A stretch of DNA of 64,000 bases, taken from NCBI GenBank assembly GCA_002746415.1, contig NVXD01000016.1, positions 186,001 through 250,000 on the forward strand, written 5' to 3'. The DNA is from Flavobacteriaceae bacterium (lineage in GTDB: Bacteria; Bacteroidota; Bacteroidia; Flavobacteriales; Flavobacteriaceae). Below, piece by piece: positions 36,085 through 44,511 of this stretch. The translations under genes were made by a program, and so were the position numbers. The notes below the pieces were generated by a model. That model ran no database searches. It worked only from the letters and a program-made list of their open reading frames with translations, and was not told the origin of the DNA. Position 1 is the stretch's first letter. Each line of letters starts with the position of its first letter.

Positions 36085-36972
36085 ATGAAAAGAGGAGCGT
36101 TTACAAAACTGACAGGGCTTAGCGTTATAGCTATCTCAACAACGGGCTTCATTAGATTCAATGGTAAATCCTATGAGGGAGATTGTGAAACCACTTCAGA
36201 TATTTTGGGACCTTTCTACAGACCAGATAGCCCAGTACGAGACAATTTAGTACTTCTGGGTATGCCTGGAGATATTGTTGAACTAACTGGGGTTATTAGA
36301 CATAAGGATTGTCAAACCCCCCATAAAAATGCAAAAGTTGAGCTTTGGCATTGTTCATCTGAGGAAATTTATGACAATGATTCCGATGAATTCCGTTATC
36401 GAGGAACAACATATTGTGATGATAATGGCATGTATAAATTCAAGACTCAAATGCCAGTACCCTATGATGCTGGTGGAGGTCTTATAAGACCCGCACATTT
36501 TCATATGATGGTATCCGCTCCTGGGTATCAGAGTTTCGTGACTCAAATTTATTTTCAAGGGGATCCTTATGTCGAAAAAGACCCTTGGTCAGCAGCTTCT
36601 AAAGCGCAATACAGAAAACTTAAGGTTGAAGAAGAAAATGGAACAAAGAAGGTTGTATTCGATTGCAATATAAATGACAAACTCAAAGCTTCTATTTCGG
36701 CTCTTAATCAGATAGTAGGAAAGTATAAGAATGACACTAGTGAAAAAGTCATGGAATTTTTTGAAAGAAATGGTCAATTGTGGTCTAAAAATGAAGTTTT
36801 TGGAGAGCGCTATGCATATGTGGGCGAAAACAAGTTTGAGTATAGTGGAATGCCGACAGGTTTATATGAAAAATTGCAGTTTGATTTTAAACAAGTAGGC
36901 ACAATAAAACTCCAATTAACCGCTGTTTGGGAAAATGGGAAGGAAATAAAAGAACTATTTACAAAGCTCTAA
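36085..36972 (+). CDS. Exported intradiol ring-cleavage dioxygenase-like protein
   Basis: The 295-residue protein has an N-terminal hydrophobic export segment. A dioxygenase_C fold follows, with DILGPFYRPDSP, VELWHCSSEEIYDND and a C-terminal RPAHFHMMV near residue 137. Two Tyr and two His typically bind Fe(III) in this family, and suitable residues are present. About 95 residues after the core (from KYKNDTSEKVMEFF) are not part of the standard domain and form a separate beta-rich tail. Extracytoplasmic aromatic-ring or lipid-derived substrates are possible. It is followed after 4 bases by an NTF2-like gene. Confidence 0.82.
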   Translation: MKRGAFTKLTGLSVIAISTTGFIRFNGKSYEGDCETTSDILGPFYRPDSPVRDNLVLLGMPGDIVELTGVIRHKDCQTPHKNAKVELWHCSSEEIYDNDSDEFRYRGTTYCDDNGMYKFKTQMPVPYDAGGGLIRPAHFHMMVSAPGYQSFVTQIYFQGDPYVEKDPWSAASKAQYRKLKVEEENGTKKVVFDCNINDKLKASISALNQIVGKYKNDTSEKVMEFFERNGQLWSKNEVFGERYAYVGENKFEYSGMPTGLYEKLQFDFKQVGTIKLQLTAVWENGKEIKELFTKL

Positions 36973-36976
36973 TTCT

Positions 36977-37555
36977 ATGAAACATACATTATTATTTTTT
37001 GTATTACTAACATCACAATTGGATGTTTATAGTCAGCAAGACAGTTTACATTTAAAAAGTCAACAAGAGACTAACAAAGAAATTGCTCGTAATTTTTATC
37101 AAGATCTTTGGTTTACTAACAACACAGAAAAGTACAAAGATTATGTCGCGAGTGAATATGTAGTTCATGACATTTTTGAAAGAAAAGGTTTAACTGAACC
37201 AGCAATTGAACAAAAAAATATTGCCGATATGTTTTGGGAAAATGGCGAACTGCAGGGCAAAATTGATTATCAGATTGCGGAGGGCGATTTTGTTGCCACA
37301 AGATGGCATGCATCTCTTAAGCCAAATACATTTTTTGGAAAAATTTTAGGAATGGAGAAACTTGCGATTATCAATGTTTTCCGGATAAAAGATGGGAAAA
37401 TCGTTGAAATTTGGAATCACAGGCATGATATTGAAACAAACCAAACCTTAAAATTTGTCTTTAAGGGACTTTTAATTGGTTTGCTGGTTGCACTTATTCC
37501 AACTATTATCGCTTTCCGATTGAGGAAAAAATTGAGGCTCATCCGAAATCAGTAA
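36977..37555 (+). CDS. Exported SnoaL/NTF2-like protein with C-terminal membrane anchor
   Basis: The 192-residue protein has a signal peptide (about residues 1-19) and a SnoaL-like domain (about 30-150). The domain shows NFYQDLWFTNNTEKYKDYVASEYVVHD, VATRWHASL and FRIKDGKIVEIWNHRHD, as in ester-cyclase-like polyketide proteins. A C-terminal hydrophobic helix (about 157-178) is followed by a positive tail. It is probably co-transcribed with the dioxygenase, and the pair may act on the same extracytoplasmic small molecule. Confidence 0.8.
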   Translation: MKHTLLFFVLLTSQLDVYSQQDSLHLKSQQETNKEIARNFYQDLWFTNNTEKYKDYVASEYVVHDIFERKGLTEPAIEQKNIADMFWENGELQGKIDYQIAEGDFVATRWHASLKPNTFFGKILGMEKLAIINVFRIKDGKIVEIWNHRHDIETNQTLKFVFKGLLIGLLVALIPTIIAFRLRKKLRLIRNQ

Positions 37556-37794
37556 AATACTGCTCAACACCCTCAAGGCCCAAATTACAATGCCTTTCCC
37601 TTTGCCTTTTCAATACTAAGTCAGGCTGAGAACAAGTAGAGAAAGACTAAAACATTCTAAAATTCTTGTTTCTATGCTTAAAGAATAGCTATCTCTTTAA
37701 TTTCCAAATTTGAAGATACTATTCGCCTTATAAAACTGCTAGAAATTTTGCATATTAAAAAGGGCAGGAAGCTCCAAAAAACTATCTTCGCGCC

Positions 37795-38694
37795 ATGTGG
37801 ATGTATTTGGGTTTATTGGCTGCTTTATTTTTAGGATTACACAACTTATGTAAGAAACATGCAGTACAGGGAAATGAAGTATTCCCAGTGCTTTTAGGGA
37901 CCATAACAGCAGGTTTTTTATTGCTGCTACCGCTCTATATTAGTTCCCTATATTTCCCTACTGAAACACAGCGTTTAGATCTGTATATTAGCGCTATACC
38001 ATTGCAAACACATGGTTTTATTTTTATCAAATCCCTCATCATGGCTGCCTCTTGGGTACTGGCATACCAGGCGTTGAAACATTTACCTATCACCATTGTC
38101 ACCCCTATTAGATCAGCAGGGCCATTTTTTACATTTATTGGAGCTATTTTAATTTACCAGGAACGACCCAACTTTTTGCAGTGGGTTGGTTTTTTTCTGA
38201 TTCTTTTTTCTGTTTTTCTATACTCCAGAATTGGCAAAAAGGAAGGTATTAATTTTAAACGAAACAAATGGATTTATGCCATCGTTGGGGCCACTTTTTT
38301 GGGTGCTTCCAGTGGTTTGTACGATAAATTTCTAATTCAAAGCTTGCACTTAAATCCTGTTACCTTACAATTTTGGTTTTGCACCTATACTATGGGTATT
38401 CTAGCCTTTATTTTAGCAATCAGTTGGATCAAAACACCAGCTAGGCGTAAAAAGTTTAAATGGCGATGGACCATTCCTGCGGTAGGGATTCTATTGCAAA
38501 TAGCGGATTACTTTTATTTTAAGGCACTGCAAGATCCGGAGGCCTTGATAATGTTGTTATCCGCTATTAAAAGGAGTCAGATACTTATCGCCGTTGTTCT
38601 TGGCGGACTACTTTTTAAAGAAAAGAACAAGCGTAAAAAGCTTATTCCTCTCTTTGGTATTATGCTTGGGGTATTTTTGATTTTGTCTTCTTAG
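37795..38694 (+). CDS. DMT-superfamily EamA transporter
   Basis: The 299-residue protein has about ten hydrophobic segments in two EamA halves. Each half ends in the typical VTPIRSAGPFFTFIGAILIYQERPN and ALIMLLSAIKRSQILIAVVLGGLLFKEKN motifs. DMT transporters export or import amino acids, nucleosides or other metabolites; the substrate is not predictable. The final codons (FGIMLGVFLILSS) recur as an orphan tail 1 kb downstream. Confidence 0.88.
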   Translation: MWMYLGLLAALFLGLHNLCKKHAVQGNEVFPVLLGTITAGFLLLLPLYISSLYFPTETQRLDLYISAIPLQTHGFIFIKSLIMAASWVLAYQALKHLPITIVTPIRSAGPFFTFIGAILIYQERPNFLQWVGFFLILFSVFLYSRIGKKEGINFKRNKWIYAIVGATFLGASSGLYDKFLIQSLHLNPVTLQFWFCTYTMGILAFILAISWIKTPARRKKFKWRWTIPAVGILLQIADYFYFKALQDPEALIMLLSAIKRSQILIAVVLGGLLFKEKNKRKKLIPLFGIMLGVFLILSS

Positions 38695-38701
38695 AAAATG
38701 C

Positions 38702-38754
38702 TTTGAAGTTGCAAACTACGAACAGCTGGATACCTCGAAGTTACAAACTTCGAA
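38702..38754. repeat. Two adjacent REP-like palindromes
   Basis: TTTGAAGTT-gca-AACTACGAA (38702-38722) and CTCGAAGTT-aca-AACTTCGAA (38734-38754) follow the transporter stop, the second ending in GAGCGG. Orientation is opposite to the copies at 35.8 and 43.0 kb. Confidence 0.75.
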
Positions 38755-38800
38755 GAGCGGCGTTGCATACTTAGAAGAGCGGGTGCTCCTTCTGCTAAGC

Positions 38801-38879
38801 GAAGTTTGTGACTTCAATTCTCTAATCAATTTGATTTTCAACAAGATATACTATCTTAGTTGAAGTAATTATGATGTAG
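38801..38879 (+). repeat. Promoter-bearing repeat, copy 1
   Basis: About 79 bases match 40558-40636 closely and 35967-36045 more weakly. The copy starts with GAAGTTTGTGACTTCAA, a palindrome half-copy, and contains TTG (38831), 18 bases, then TATCTTAG (38852-38859), a fair Bacteroidota promoter. The DUF6090 gene starts 71 bases later. Confidence 0.75.
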
Positions 38880-38929
38880 TTCATTGTAATACTAGCTTGA
38901 TAAGATTCATTATAATCAACTATCAACCA

Positions 38930-39655
38930 ATGATTAAATTCTTTAGAAAGATTCGCCAACGACTTCTAACTGAAAATAACTTCAGCAAATACTTGCTTTA
39001 CGCAGTTGGAGAAATTGTACTTGTTGTTATTGGTATTCTGATTGCTTTGCAGATAAATAATTGGAATCAGGAGTGGGAGACTCATAAATTTGAAAACGAA
39101 TTGCTTATAGAATTACGCCAAACAATAATTTATGATTATTCCTTGATTGATAGGATCTTGGAAGGAAACCAAACCTCAAAATTTTCTGGTCAAACAATTC
39201 TAACTCACTTTGATAACAAGCGACCCTATCATGATTCTTTGAATCAACATTTTTGGAAAGCCAATTGGTGGTGGCAAATGAATCTACGGCATACCGCTTT
39301 TGGAAATGCTAAATCTTATGGTTTACATTTTATCAAAAGCGATTCCTTGAGGTCGCTTCTTACACGTGTATATGAAAATGATTCAGAATTTATGGATGAC
39401 AAGGATGGTAGGCTTGCGCTATATCATTATAATGTTGTTGAACCGCATATTATTAATTTATTTGAGTCCACTAGCATGCATTCTGAAATGACTCCCCTGG
39501 ATTACGACATGCTACAGAATGATCAAAAGTATAGAACCATTTTGAACACTAATATTGGTAACAGAAATTGGTTTGAAAGTTATGTGGTAAATATAATTTT
39601 GCCAAATTTACAGGAATTGGATCAGAAATTATTGGAGGAGCTTAATAATCGATGA
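38930..39655 (+). CDS. DUF6090 family membrane-anchored protein, paralogue 1
   Basis: About 241 residues. The N-terminus (MIKFFRKIRQRLLTENNFSK) is followed by one membrane helix (YLLYAVGEIVLVVIGILIALQI) and NNWN, the DUF6090 hallmark. The rest is a helical domain of unknown function, presumably outside the membrane. Two more paralogues lie at 39797 and 45064; they share the first 45 residues and differ widely afterwards. The start is ATG 38930 rather than TTG 38897. Confidence 0.85.
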   Translation: MIKFFRKIRQRLLTENNFSKYLLYAVGEIVLVVIGILIALQINNWNQEWETHKFENELLIELRQTIIYDYSLIDRILEGNQTSKFSGQTILTHFDNKRPYHDSLNQHFWKANWWWQMNLRHTAFGNAKSYGLHFIKSDSLRSLLTRVYENDSEFMDDKDGRLALYHYNVVEPHIINLFESTSMHSEMTPLDYDMLQNDQKYRTILNTNIGNRNWFESYVVNIILPNLQELDQKLLEELNNR

Positions 39656-39673
39656 ATCATGATAACTTCTCTA

Positions 39674-39721
39674 TTTGGTATTTTGCTTGGGGTGTTTTTA
39701 ATTTTGTCATCTTAGAAAATG
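39674..39721 (+). pseudogene. Orphan C-terminal tail of an EamA transporter
   Basis: These 48 bases match the last 48 bases around the transporter stop (38653-38700) at 44 positions and translate to FGILLGVFLILSS-stop against FGIMLGVFLILSS-stop. Three of the four differences are synonymous. The match runs on into the REP palindrome. The rest of the gene is missing. Confidence 0.75.
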
Positions 39722-39722
39722 C

Positions 39723-39743
39723 CTCGAAGTTGCAAACTTCGAA
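39723..39743. repeat. REP-like palindrome
   Basis: CTCGAAGTT-gca-AACTTCGAA follows the orphan transporter tail just as the palindromes at 38702-38754 follow the intact transporter, and again ends in GAGTGGG. Confidence 0.8.
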
Positions 39744-39796
39744 GAGTGGGTAATTATTCATTATCTTGACAAAGTAACTGCCAATCAATACCATAC

Positions 39797-40543
39797 ATGA
39801 TTAAATTCTTTAGTAAAATCAGACAACGACTATTGACCGAAAACAAATTTAGCAAATACCTACTCTATGCAATTGGCGAAATAGTGCTAGTAGTTATTGG
39901 AATTCTTATTGCTTTGAGTATTAATACTTGGAACCATAACCTTGCTGATGAAAAAAAGTCTAAAATCATTCTTGAAAACCTTCATGAAGAATTTGTATTG
40001 CACAAGGAAAAACTCGCTTTCGCTCTTCCGAACTACGCTATTGGTATCAATGCCAATATCAATTTAGTTAATCTCTGTGGGCACGACTCCATTACTTTAA
40101 CCGCCCTTCAAATTGACACAATACTAAGTCAAACATTCAAAGGAGCCCCTTTTAATCCTCCTCAACCCATATTAGATGAACTACTAAATACTGGAAACCT
40201 AAATCTAATTCAGAATAAAAAATTACAACAATACTTATTTGAATGGGAATCAAAAAATAAACATTTCAAACTAGTCTATAGCGCCTATTGGCAATTTGAT
40301 AGTGATCAATTAGCGCCATACCTCAACAAGCATTGGTCATGGAAAAATTTGGAAATAGCAGGTGGCACTGCGTATTGGAAAGACAGAAGTAAATTGAAAA
40401 CCAACGTAAATGCCATGTTTCAAGATATAGAATTTGAAAACTTGTTTACTACCAACGCATTCCATTTAACAAGGCTCCAAAACGAACTGAAACAAATGGA
40501 TCAATTGCTTATTTCGATAATAGCTGAAACGGAAATTAACTAA
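39797..40543 (+). CDS. DUF6090 family membrane-anchored protein, paralogue 2
   Basis: The 248-residue protein repeats the DUF6090 N-terminus (MIKFFSKIRQRLLTENKFSK, membrane helix, SINTWN). Its helical domain differs almost wholly from paralogue 1. At DNA level the shared N-terminal region has many synonymous changes, so the duplication is old and the membrane part is under selection. The domain contains DELLNTGNLNLIQNKKLQQYL, a motif also echoed in paralogue 3 (ELLSTGSLKIIRDTRLREML). Confidence 0.85.
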   Translation: MIKFFSKIRQRLLTENKFSKYLLYAIGEIVLVVIGILIALSINTWNHNLADEKKSKIILENLHEEFVLHKEKLAFALPNYAIGINANINLVNLCGHDSITLTALQIDTILSQTFKGAPFNPPQPILDELLNTGNLNLIQNKKLQQYLFEWESKNKHFKLVYSAYWQFDSDQLAPYLNKHWSWKNLEIAGGTAYWKDRSKLKTNVNAMFQDIEFENLFTTNAFHLTRLQNELKQMDQLLISIIAETEIN

Positions 40544-40557
40544 TCTCTTAACTAATT

Positions 40558-40636
40558 GAAGTTTGTGACTTCAAATCTCTAATCAATTTGATTTTCAGCA
40601 AGGTATACTGTCTTAGTTCAAGTAATTAGAATCTAG
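40558..40636 (+). repeat. Promoter-bearing repeat, copy 2
   Basis: Close match to 38801-38879, including GAAGTTTGTGACTTCAA, TTG (40588-40590), 18 bases, and TGTCTTAG (40609-40616). It lies 32 bases before the ATG at 40669. A further shared stretch, ATATCTGCTTGTTA, links it to copy 3 before the dioxygenase gene. Confidence 0.75.
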
Positions 40637-40668
40637 TTTATACAAATATCTGCTTGTTAGCAAAAATT

Positions 40669-41217
40669 ATGAAAAAAAGCCACCTTTATAGATTCAGTGC
40701 AATATGTAGTTTAATAAGTGGCTTATTTTTAACTATTGGCTGGACCTTAAATATTAATCGTGATTCATTAGTTGGGGCTTTTATGGTTCTAATAGCATAT
40801 GTACTTGCCATATTTGCATTTATGGGCATTTATGGAGTCCAGTACAAACAACTAAAAATCATAGGGTTTCTTGGATTCATTTTCTTAATTGTAGCAAACA
40901 CTGTATTTGTGCCATGGTTATTTCTTGATATTGCCATAATTTCTGGAGTAGCTCAACAAGTTAATTGGAAAGAGGTTCAAGATATTGGCCCAACACATGT
41001 CATTGCGGTTATAGGCGGCATTGGATTTGTGCTAGGCTTCTTCCTTTTGGGTGTGGATACAATTAGAGCAAAAGTTTTTAGCAAATGGCCTGCTATATTG
41101 CTTATCATTGCTGGCATCATGCCTCTAATTTACACATGTCTACCTATTGGTAAACTTTTGCCCCGAATTGCAGGACTGGCACTGCTTGGTTTTAGTTGGA
41201 ATTTATGGATTTTATAA
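40669..41217 (+). CDS. Hypothetical multi-pass membrane protein
   Basis: About 182 residues with six hydrophobic segments (near residues 8-26, 33-55, 62-85, 108-130, 142-160 and 165-182) and little soluble sequence. No family motif is recognised. The start is ATG 40669 (MKKSHLYRF), since the longer frame uses only a TTG. It is a single gene behind a copy of the promoter-bearing repeat. Confidence 0.7.
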   Translation: MKKSHLYRFSAICSLISGLFLTIGWTLNINRDSLVGAFMVLIAYVLAIFAFMGIYGVQYKQLKIIGFLGFIFLIVANTVFVPWLFLDIAIISGVAQQVNWKEVQDIGPTHVIAVIGGIGFVLGFFLLGVDTIRAKVFSKWPAILLIIAGIMPLIYTCLPIGKLLPRIAGLALLGFSWNLWIL

Positions 41218-41341
41218 AAACCTAAAACAAGTCCTTTCGAAGTAGACTAATATAATTGTATTTTAGTTTATAACTTAATGTTGTATCAAATTAAAATTTT
41301 AATCTATAACGCTAATGAACTTAGATGTACAACACAAAGCT

Positions 41342-42067
41342 TTAAGCTTCTTTTAAGGTCTTCTTTGTCTTAGGTTTAAACATAACTTCAAAATTCTTAA
41401 ACTCTTTTGTTATATAGTGTAATAGTGCATATAGAAAAACAATTGCACCAGACATTTCTAAGAGCTCTTCGATTGTATACATTATATAATATGTTATGTT
41501 ATCAAAACCATGTATTTCAGCATGCATACCACTTAACGCTTCCATACCTACAGCCCCAGAAACAAATAGTACCCCTGCTAGGATAAACAACTTTAAAACA
41601 TCCTTTGGCAAACGCATCATAAATTTAAAATATGCAATACCCATGATAATCATAATTATTATATAAGGAATAAACCATGAAAAGTAAAGTATTCCCTTTG
41701 TTTTTAAAATCGCTCCCATTGGTGCATTTAGTTGTTCATGAATTTGGACCATCTCATCTAAAGACAAAAAGCAAAATACAACAGCTAAGCCATACCAGTA
41801 ATAGAATTTTTTATTAGTTTTTTTATGTGCACTTCCTATTATCATCAATAAAAACCCATTAATTAACAAAACCAAAGAAGAAAAATAAGTTGGCAAATTG
41901 GTCTCTAAATTAAAATCGAATAATTTAATAATTAGTCTCGGAATCTTTTCTTCTAAACCACTCGTTTTAAGACGTAAGAAAATGGCGAAAACATGTCCAA
42001 TTAGCAATAAAATCACTGCTTTAAATAAATAATGCAAAATCTTTAACTTGTTTAATCTATATTTCAT
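41342..42067 (-). CDS. Hypothetical multi-pass membrane protein
   Basis: About 241 residues from ATG 42067 (MKYRLNKL), with some six to seven hydrophobic segments. A conserved-looking acidic stretch, CFLSLDEMVQIHEQLNAPMG, and EALSGMHAEIHGFDNITYYIMYTIEELLEMSGA hold several His, Asp and Glu residues that could bind metal. I do not recognise the family. The frame stays open upstream to a TAG at 42197, offering only a TTG start at 42157. Confidence 0.65.
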   Translation of the reverse strand: MKYRLNKLKILHYLFKAVILLLIGHVFAIFLRLKTSGLEEKIPRLIIKLFDFNLETNLPTYFSSLVLLINGFLLMIIGSAHKKTNKKFYYWYGLAVVFCFLSLDEMVQIHEQLNAPMGAILKTKGILYFSWFIPYIIIMIIMGIAYFKFMMRLPKDVLKLFILAGVLFVSGAVGMEALSGMHAEIHGFDNITYYIMYTIEELLEMSGAIVFLYALLHYITKEFKNFEVMFKPKTKKTLKEA

Positions 42068-42529
42068 ACTAGGGGAACTTTTAAACAAAGAGATGGTGTT
42101 TTCCAAATTAGTATCCTTATGACAACTGTTTTGTGTTTCATTATCTTCATAAACCAAAATTTTATTACTGCTACTTTCAACATCTTTAAAGATTGCCTAA
42201 TTGGCATGTAACATATTAATAATTGGATTCTGAGTTTCATCCAAAATCTCAAATCTAGTTTATTTATAACAAGTAATTTTACACTTGCCCCCTTCATTTT
42301 ATTATCCGTTAGCTGAATATTCAAAAGTTTGAGTATTGATTGCATAAATTCATCTATTAGTTATACAGTTTATGTTCAAAATAATTGCCAGACTTACAAC
42401 TATCTGATAATTAAATATATATACTGTATATTCATGATGATTTCGTCCAAAAAATGGAATATATCCTATATTCTGGAAATCATTATTGCACCCCCTCTCC
42501 TTTTACACTCTCCAAAATCTTTTCAAAAG
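42068..42529. other. Gene-free stretch between a membrane gene and the FISUMP fragment
   Basis: No complete gene is seen. Short open frames on both strands here have atypical composition and no recognisable motif. Part of the minus strand upstream of 42067 reads as coding-like sequence interrupted by a TAG at 42197, so it may be decayed gene material. Confidence 0.4.
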
Positions 42530-42975
42530 GTGTTGCAGTTACCTGCTGCATTAAACGGGCAAGACTATGAAAATTTAAATGATAAAATTCAAGGGGTTTG
42601 CCTCAATGGTTGGCATGTTCCAAGTGATACTGAATGGTTTGAACTTGAAACCTTTTTAGAGATAGACAAGAGCGAATTAAACAAGCTTGGGAGTAGAGGA
42701 CAGAATGAGGGTGGTAAATTAAAACAAAAAGGATATTCATTGTGGAAGAAACCAAATGTTGGCGCTACTAATGAAGTGTTTTATAATACAAAACCCGTAG
42801 GATACTTCTTGAATGGAAAATTTGATAGAAAAGGATTGGAACCTATTTCTGGGGATCAGCAATAAGTAATAATGAACTTGCTATTAATCATAGTGTACGA
42901 TACAACGAGGCCACAATTGGAAGAGGAACCGGCTATAAAGAATCTGGTTTTTGTGTGAGATGTGTAAAGGATTAA
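42530..42975 (+). pseudogene. FISUMP-domain protein, 5'-truncated and frameshifted
   Basis: One frame gives IQGVCLNGWHVPSDTEWFELE and GATNEVFYNTKPVGYFLNGKFDRKG. The homology then moves to another frame (from about 42838) reading GTYFWGSAISNNELAIN and ending SGFCVRCVKD at a TAA at 42975. These are consecutive parts of the FISUMP domain (WHVPSD, YFWSS, FSVRCVKD). A one-base change in the A-rich stretch near 42826-42840 therefore broke the gene. The signal peptide and the first half of the domain are also missing. Confidence 0.8.
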
Positions 42976-42982
42976 GCTGCGC

Positions 42983-43003
42983 TTCGAAGTTTGCAACTTC
43001 GAA
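42983..43003. repeat. REP-like palindrome, consensus copy
   Basis: Perfect arms TTCGAAGTT and AACTTCGAA around TGC lie 8 bases after the FISUMP stop. CCTACTCCAACCAACC follows about 17 bases later. The same layout recurs at 43978-44060 and before comM. Confidence 0.85.
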
Positions 43004-43150
43004 TCATTGTCTCTATAAGCCTACTCCAACCAACCAATCCCGCCGACATTTTTTAAGTAGTTTAAAAAAAGATTTAGGAATTTGATTTGCTATTGGTATA
43101 GTATAAGAATAGTATAGCATTATATGCAGCATAAAACCATACTATTCTTA

Positions 43151-43201
43151 AATAATGCGATAACCTCGATATTTTTTGAATATAGAGGTTATTGCATTAT
43201 T
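43151..43201. terminator. Intrinsic terminator of the small lipoprotein gene
   Basis: A 17-bp stem (43151-43167 against 43185-43201, one G-T pair) around a 17-base AT-rich loop lies directly at the end of the minus-strand lipoprotein gene. T runs are present on the plus side and weaker ones on the minus side. Confidence 0.7.
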
Positions 43202-43424
43202 TTTTTGGTTTATAAATCGCTCCAGTGGCAAAATCAACAATTGTTCCCGGCCAAAAAAGTAAAATATCAGCAATTAAAGCTACAGCTCTTACCGATCTTT
43301 GTTGTTCTCCAGCAAGTGGTTTTCTTTTTTGAGATTCTGTTATTTTTCCACCAAAAACTGTTGCACAACTTGACAACATTATTGCAACTAGTGCAATTGC
43401 AATTACATTTTTAATTTTTCTCAT
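43197..43424 (-). CDS. Small lipoprotein
   Basis: The 75-residue protein has a lipoprotein signal with lipobox LSSC (Cys20), then CATVFGGKITESQKRKPLAGEQQRSVRAVALIADILLFWPGTIVDFATGAIYKPKK. The mature part of about 55 residues has one hydrophobic stretch and a conserved-looking DFATGAIYKP end, which I associate with small YceK-like lipoproteins. Function unknown. It follows the RDD gene on the same strand after 27 bases and ends in a hairpin. Confidence 0.75.
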   Translation of the reverse strand: MRKIKNVIAIALVAIMLSSCATVFGGKITESQKRKPLAGEQQRSVRAVALIADILLFWPGTIVDFATGAIYKPKK

Positions 43425-43451
43425 TTTAAAAATTTAAATTATTATTTAGTT

Positions 43452-43808
43452 TTATACTCGCTTTAATTCTGTTTTGGATACTATATCGTGGATTCCATTA
43501 GATGAAAATAAGTATGACAAAAAATCAAATGGTATTAATCTAGATACTGTTCTTATTAAAATTCTTGAAAAATTTGGTTTCCCCCCATTATCGATATTTA
43601 CAACTTTAGATTTAGTAATCATTTTCCCAATTGTTTGTCCGCTAGTGAACTCAAAAATAAAATAATACAAATAGTATACTAAAATCATAAAATATTTCAA
43701 ATCTTTTCTTTCAACGTAATCTTTTAAAACTATTGAAAAAATTATTACTAAAATGAAAAACAGAATTGAATCAATTAGGAAGTTAAATAGTCTTGTCCTT
43801 TTGTTCAT
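43452..43808 (-). CDS. RDD family membrane protein
   Basis: About 118 residues from ATG 43808. The RDD signature is visible as RLFNFLIDSILFF at the first helix and SGQTIGKMITKSKVVNIDNGGKPNFSRILIRTVSRLIPFDF in the second half. RDD proteins are small membrane proteins, some acting as Na+/H+ or compatible-solute transport components; no specific role is evident. It is upstream of and probably co-transcribed with the small lipoprotein. Confidence 0.82.
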   Translation of the reverse strand: MNKRTRLFNFLIDSILFFILVIIFSIVLKDYVERKDLKYFMILVYYLYYFIFEFTSGQTIGKMITKSKVVNIDNGGKPNFSRILIRTVSRLIPFDFLSYLFSSNGIHDIVSKTELKRV

Positions 43809-43977
43809 AGTTTTGTACAACGATTAGCTATGATAAGTATTTTTTTGAGGGAGAGGGGGAGGATAGCTACAAATCATAATACGTATAAACATACAAAGAA
43901 AAATCTTACAAATTTTCAGATTTCTCTAAACCAAGCAATTAATTAAACTTTGTATGCTAAAGTTATTTTTTTTCTCC

Positions 43978-43998
43978 TTCGAAGTTTGCAACTTCGAT
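43978..43998. repeat. REP-like palindrome
   Basis: TTCGAAGTT-tgc-AACTTCGAT, one end mismatch, is followed by ATTGCATTGAAAAGCTAATCC and CCAACCAAC. This spacer matches the one before comM (ATTGCACTGATAATCC). Confidence 0.8.
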
Positions 43999-44054
43999 AC
44001 ATTGCATTGAAAAGCTAATCCAACCAACAAAGCCCACCGACAGTTCTACAAAGT

Positions 44055-44375
44055 TTAAGAATTAGAATTAAGCTGATTCTCTATTTCTGTACAAGCAAAC
44101 AGCATATCATAGCACTTTTCCGCAAGGGGTTTTAATTCTTCTGCTAGATTGGAAATAGGGTGTTTGTGTGCCTCATCTAAAAAACTGCCATAGATAGCTG
44201 CCCAGTGATCTTGTATTTTACCTTTTGGAATCCCCATTAAGCTAGCCACAATAGAAATTAGGTCTAGGCAGTGTATCCCAGAATCATTTAGACCTAATTT
44301 TTGTAGGCCTTGGGTAAGTTGGCTGTGCTTAAGGTCTTGCTGAATGAGTTGTACGATTAAATCCTTGTTATGCAT
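44055..44375 (-). CDS. Hypothetical helical protein
   Basis: The 106-residue, leucine-rich, apparently all-helical soluble protein has no signal peptide (MHNKDLIVQLIQQDLKHSQL, then DLISIVASLMGIPKGKIQDHWAAIYGSF). I do not recognise a family. It is divergent from the small HTH gene at 44512, with 136 bases between the start codons. The two could form a regulated pair, but no operator was identified. Confidence 0.6.
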   Translation of the reverse strand: MHNKDLIVQLIQQDLKHSQLTQGLQKLGLNDSGIHCLDLISIVASLMGIPKGKIQDHWAAIYGSFLDEAHKHPISNLAEELKPLAEKCYDMLFACTEIENQLNSNS

Positions 44376-44511
44376 TGTGTGCTATTTTAAAACAATTTTG
44401 TTCATTTTCTATACGAATACAGCGTAAATAGCCCCAATTATTAAACAGAAGTTGAAAAAATTTATATAGGCGTTTATAGTTGCTACATTTATGTAAACAA
44501 AACTGATACAT

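Noticed and set aside
42064-42345. 93-residue minus-strand frame upstream of the membrane protein at 41342
   Set aside because: Composition is basic and irregular, it overlaps the gene's start in another frame, and no family features are seen.
43124-43414. 96-residue open frame on the plus strand
   Set aside because: It lies opposite the small lipoprotein gene and starts in the terminator; its composition is low-complexity and it has no motif.
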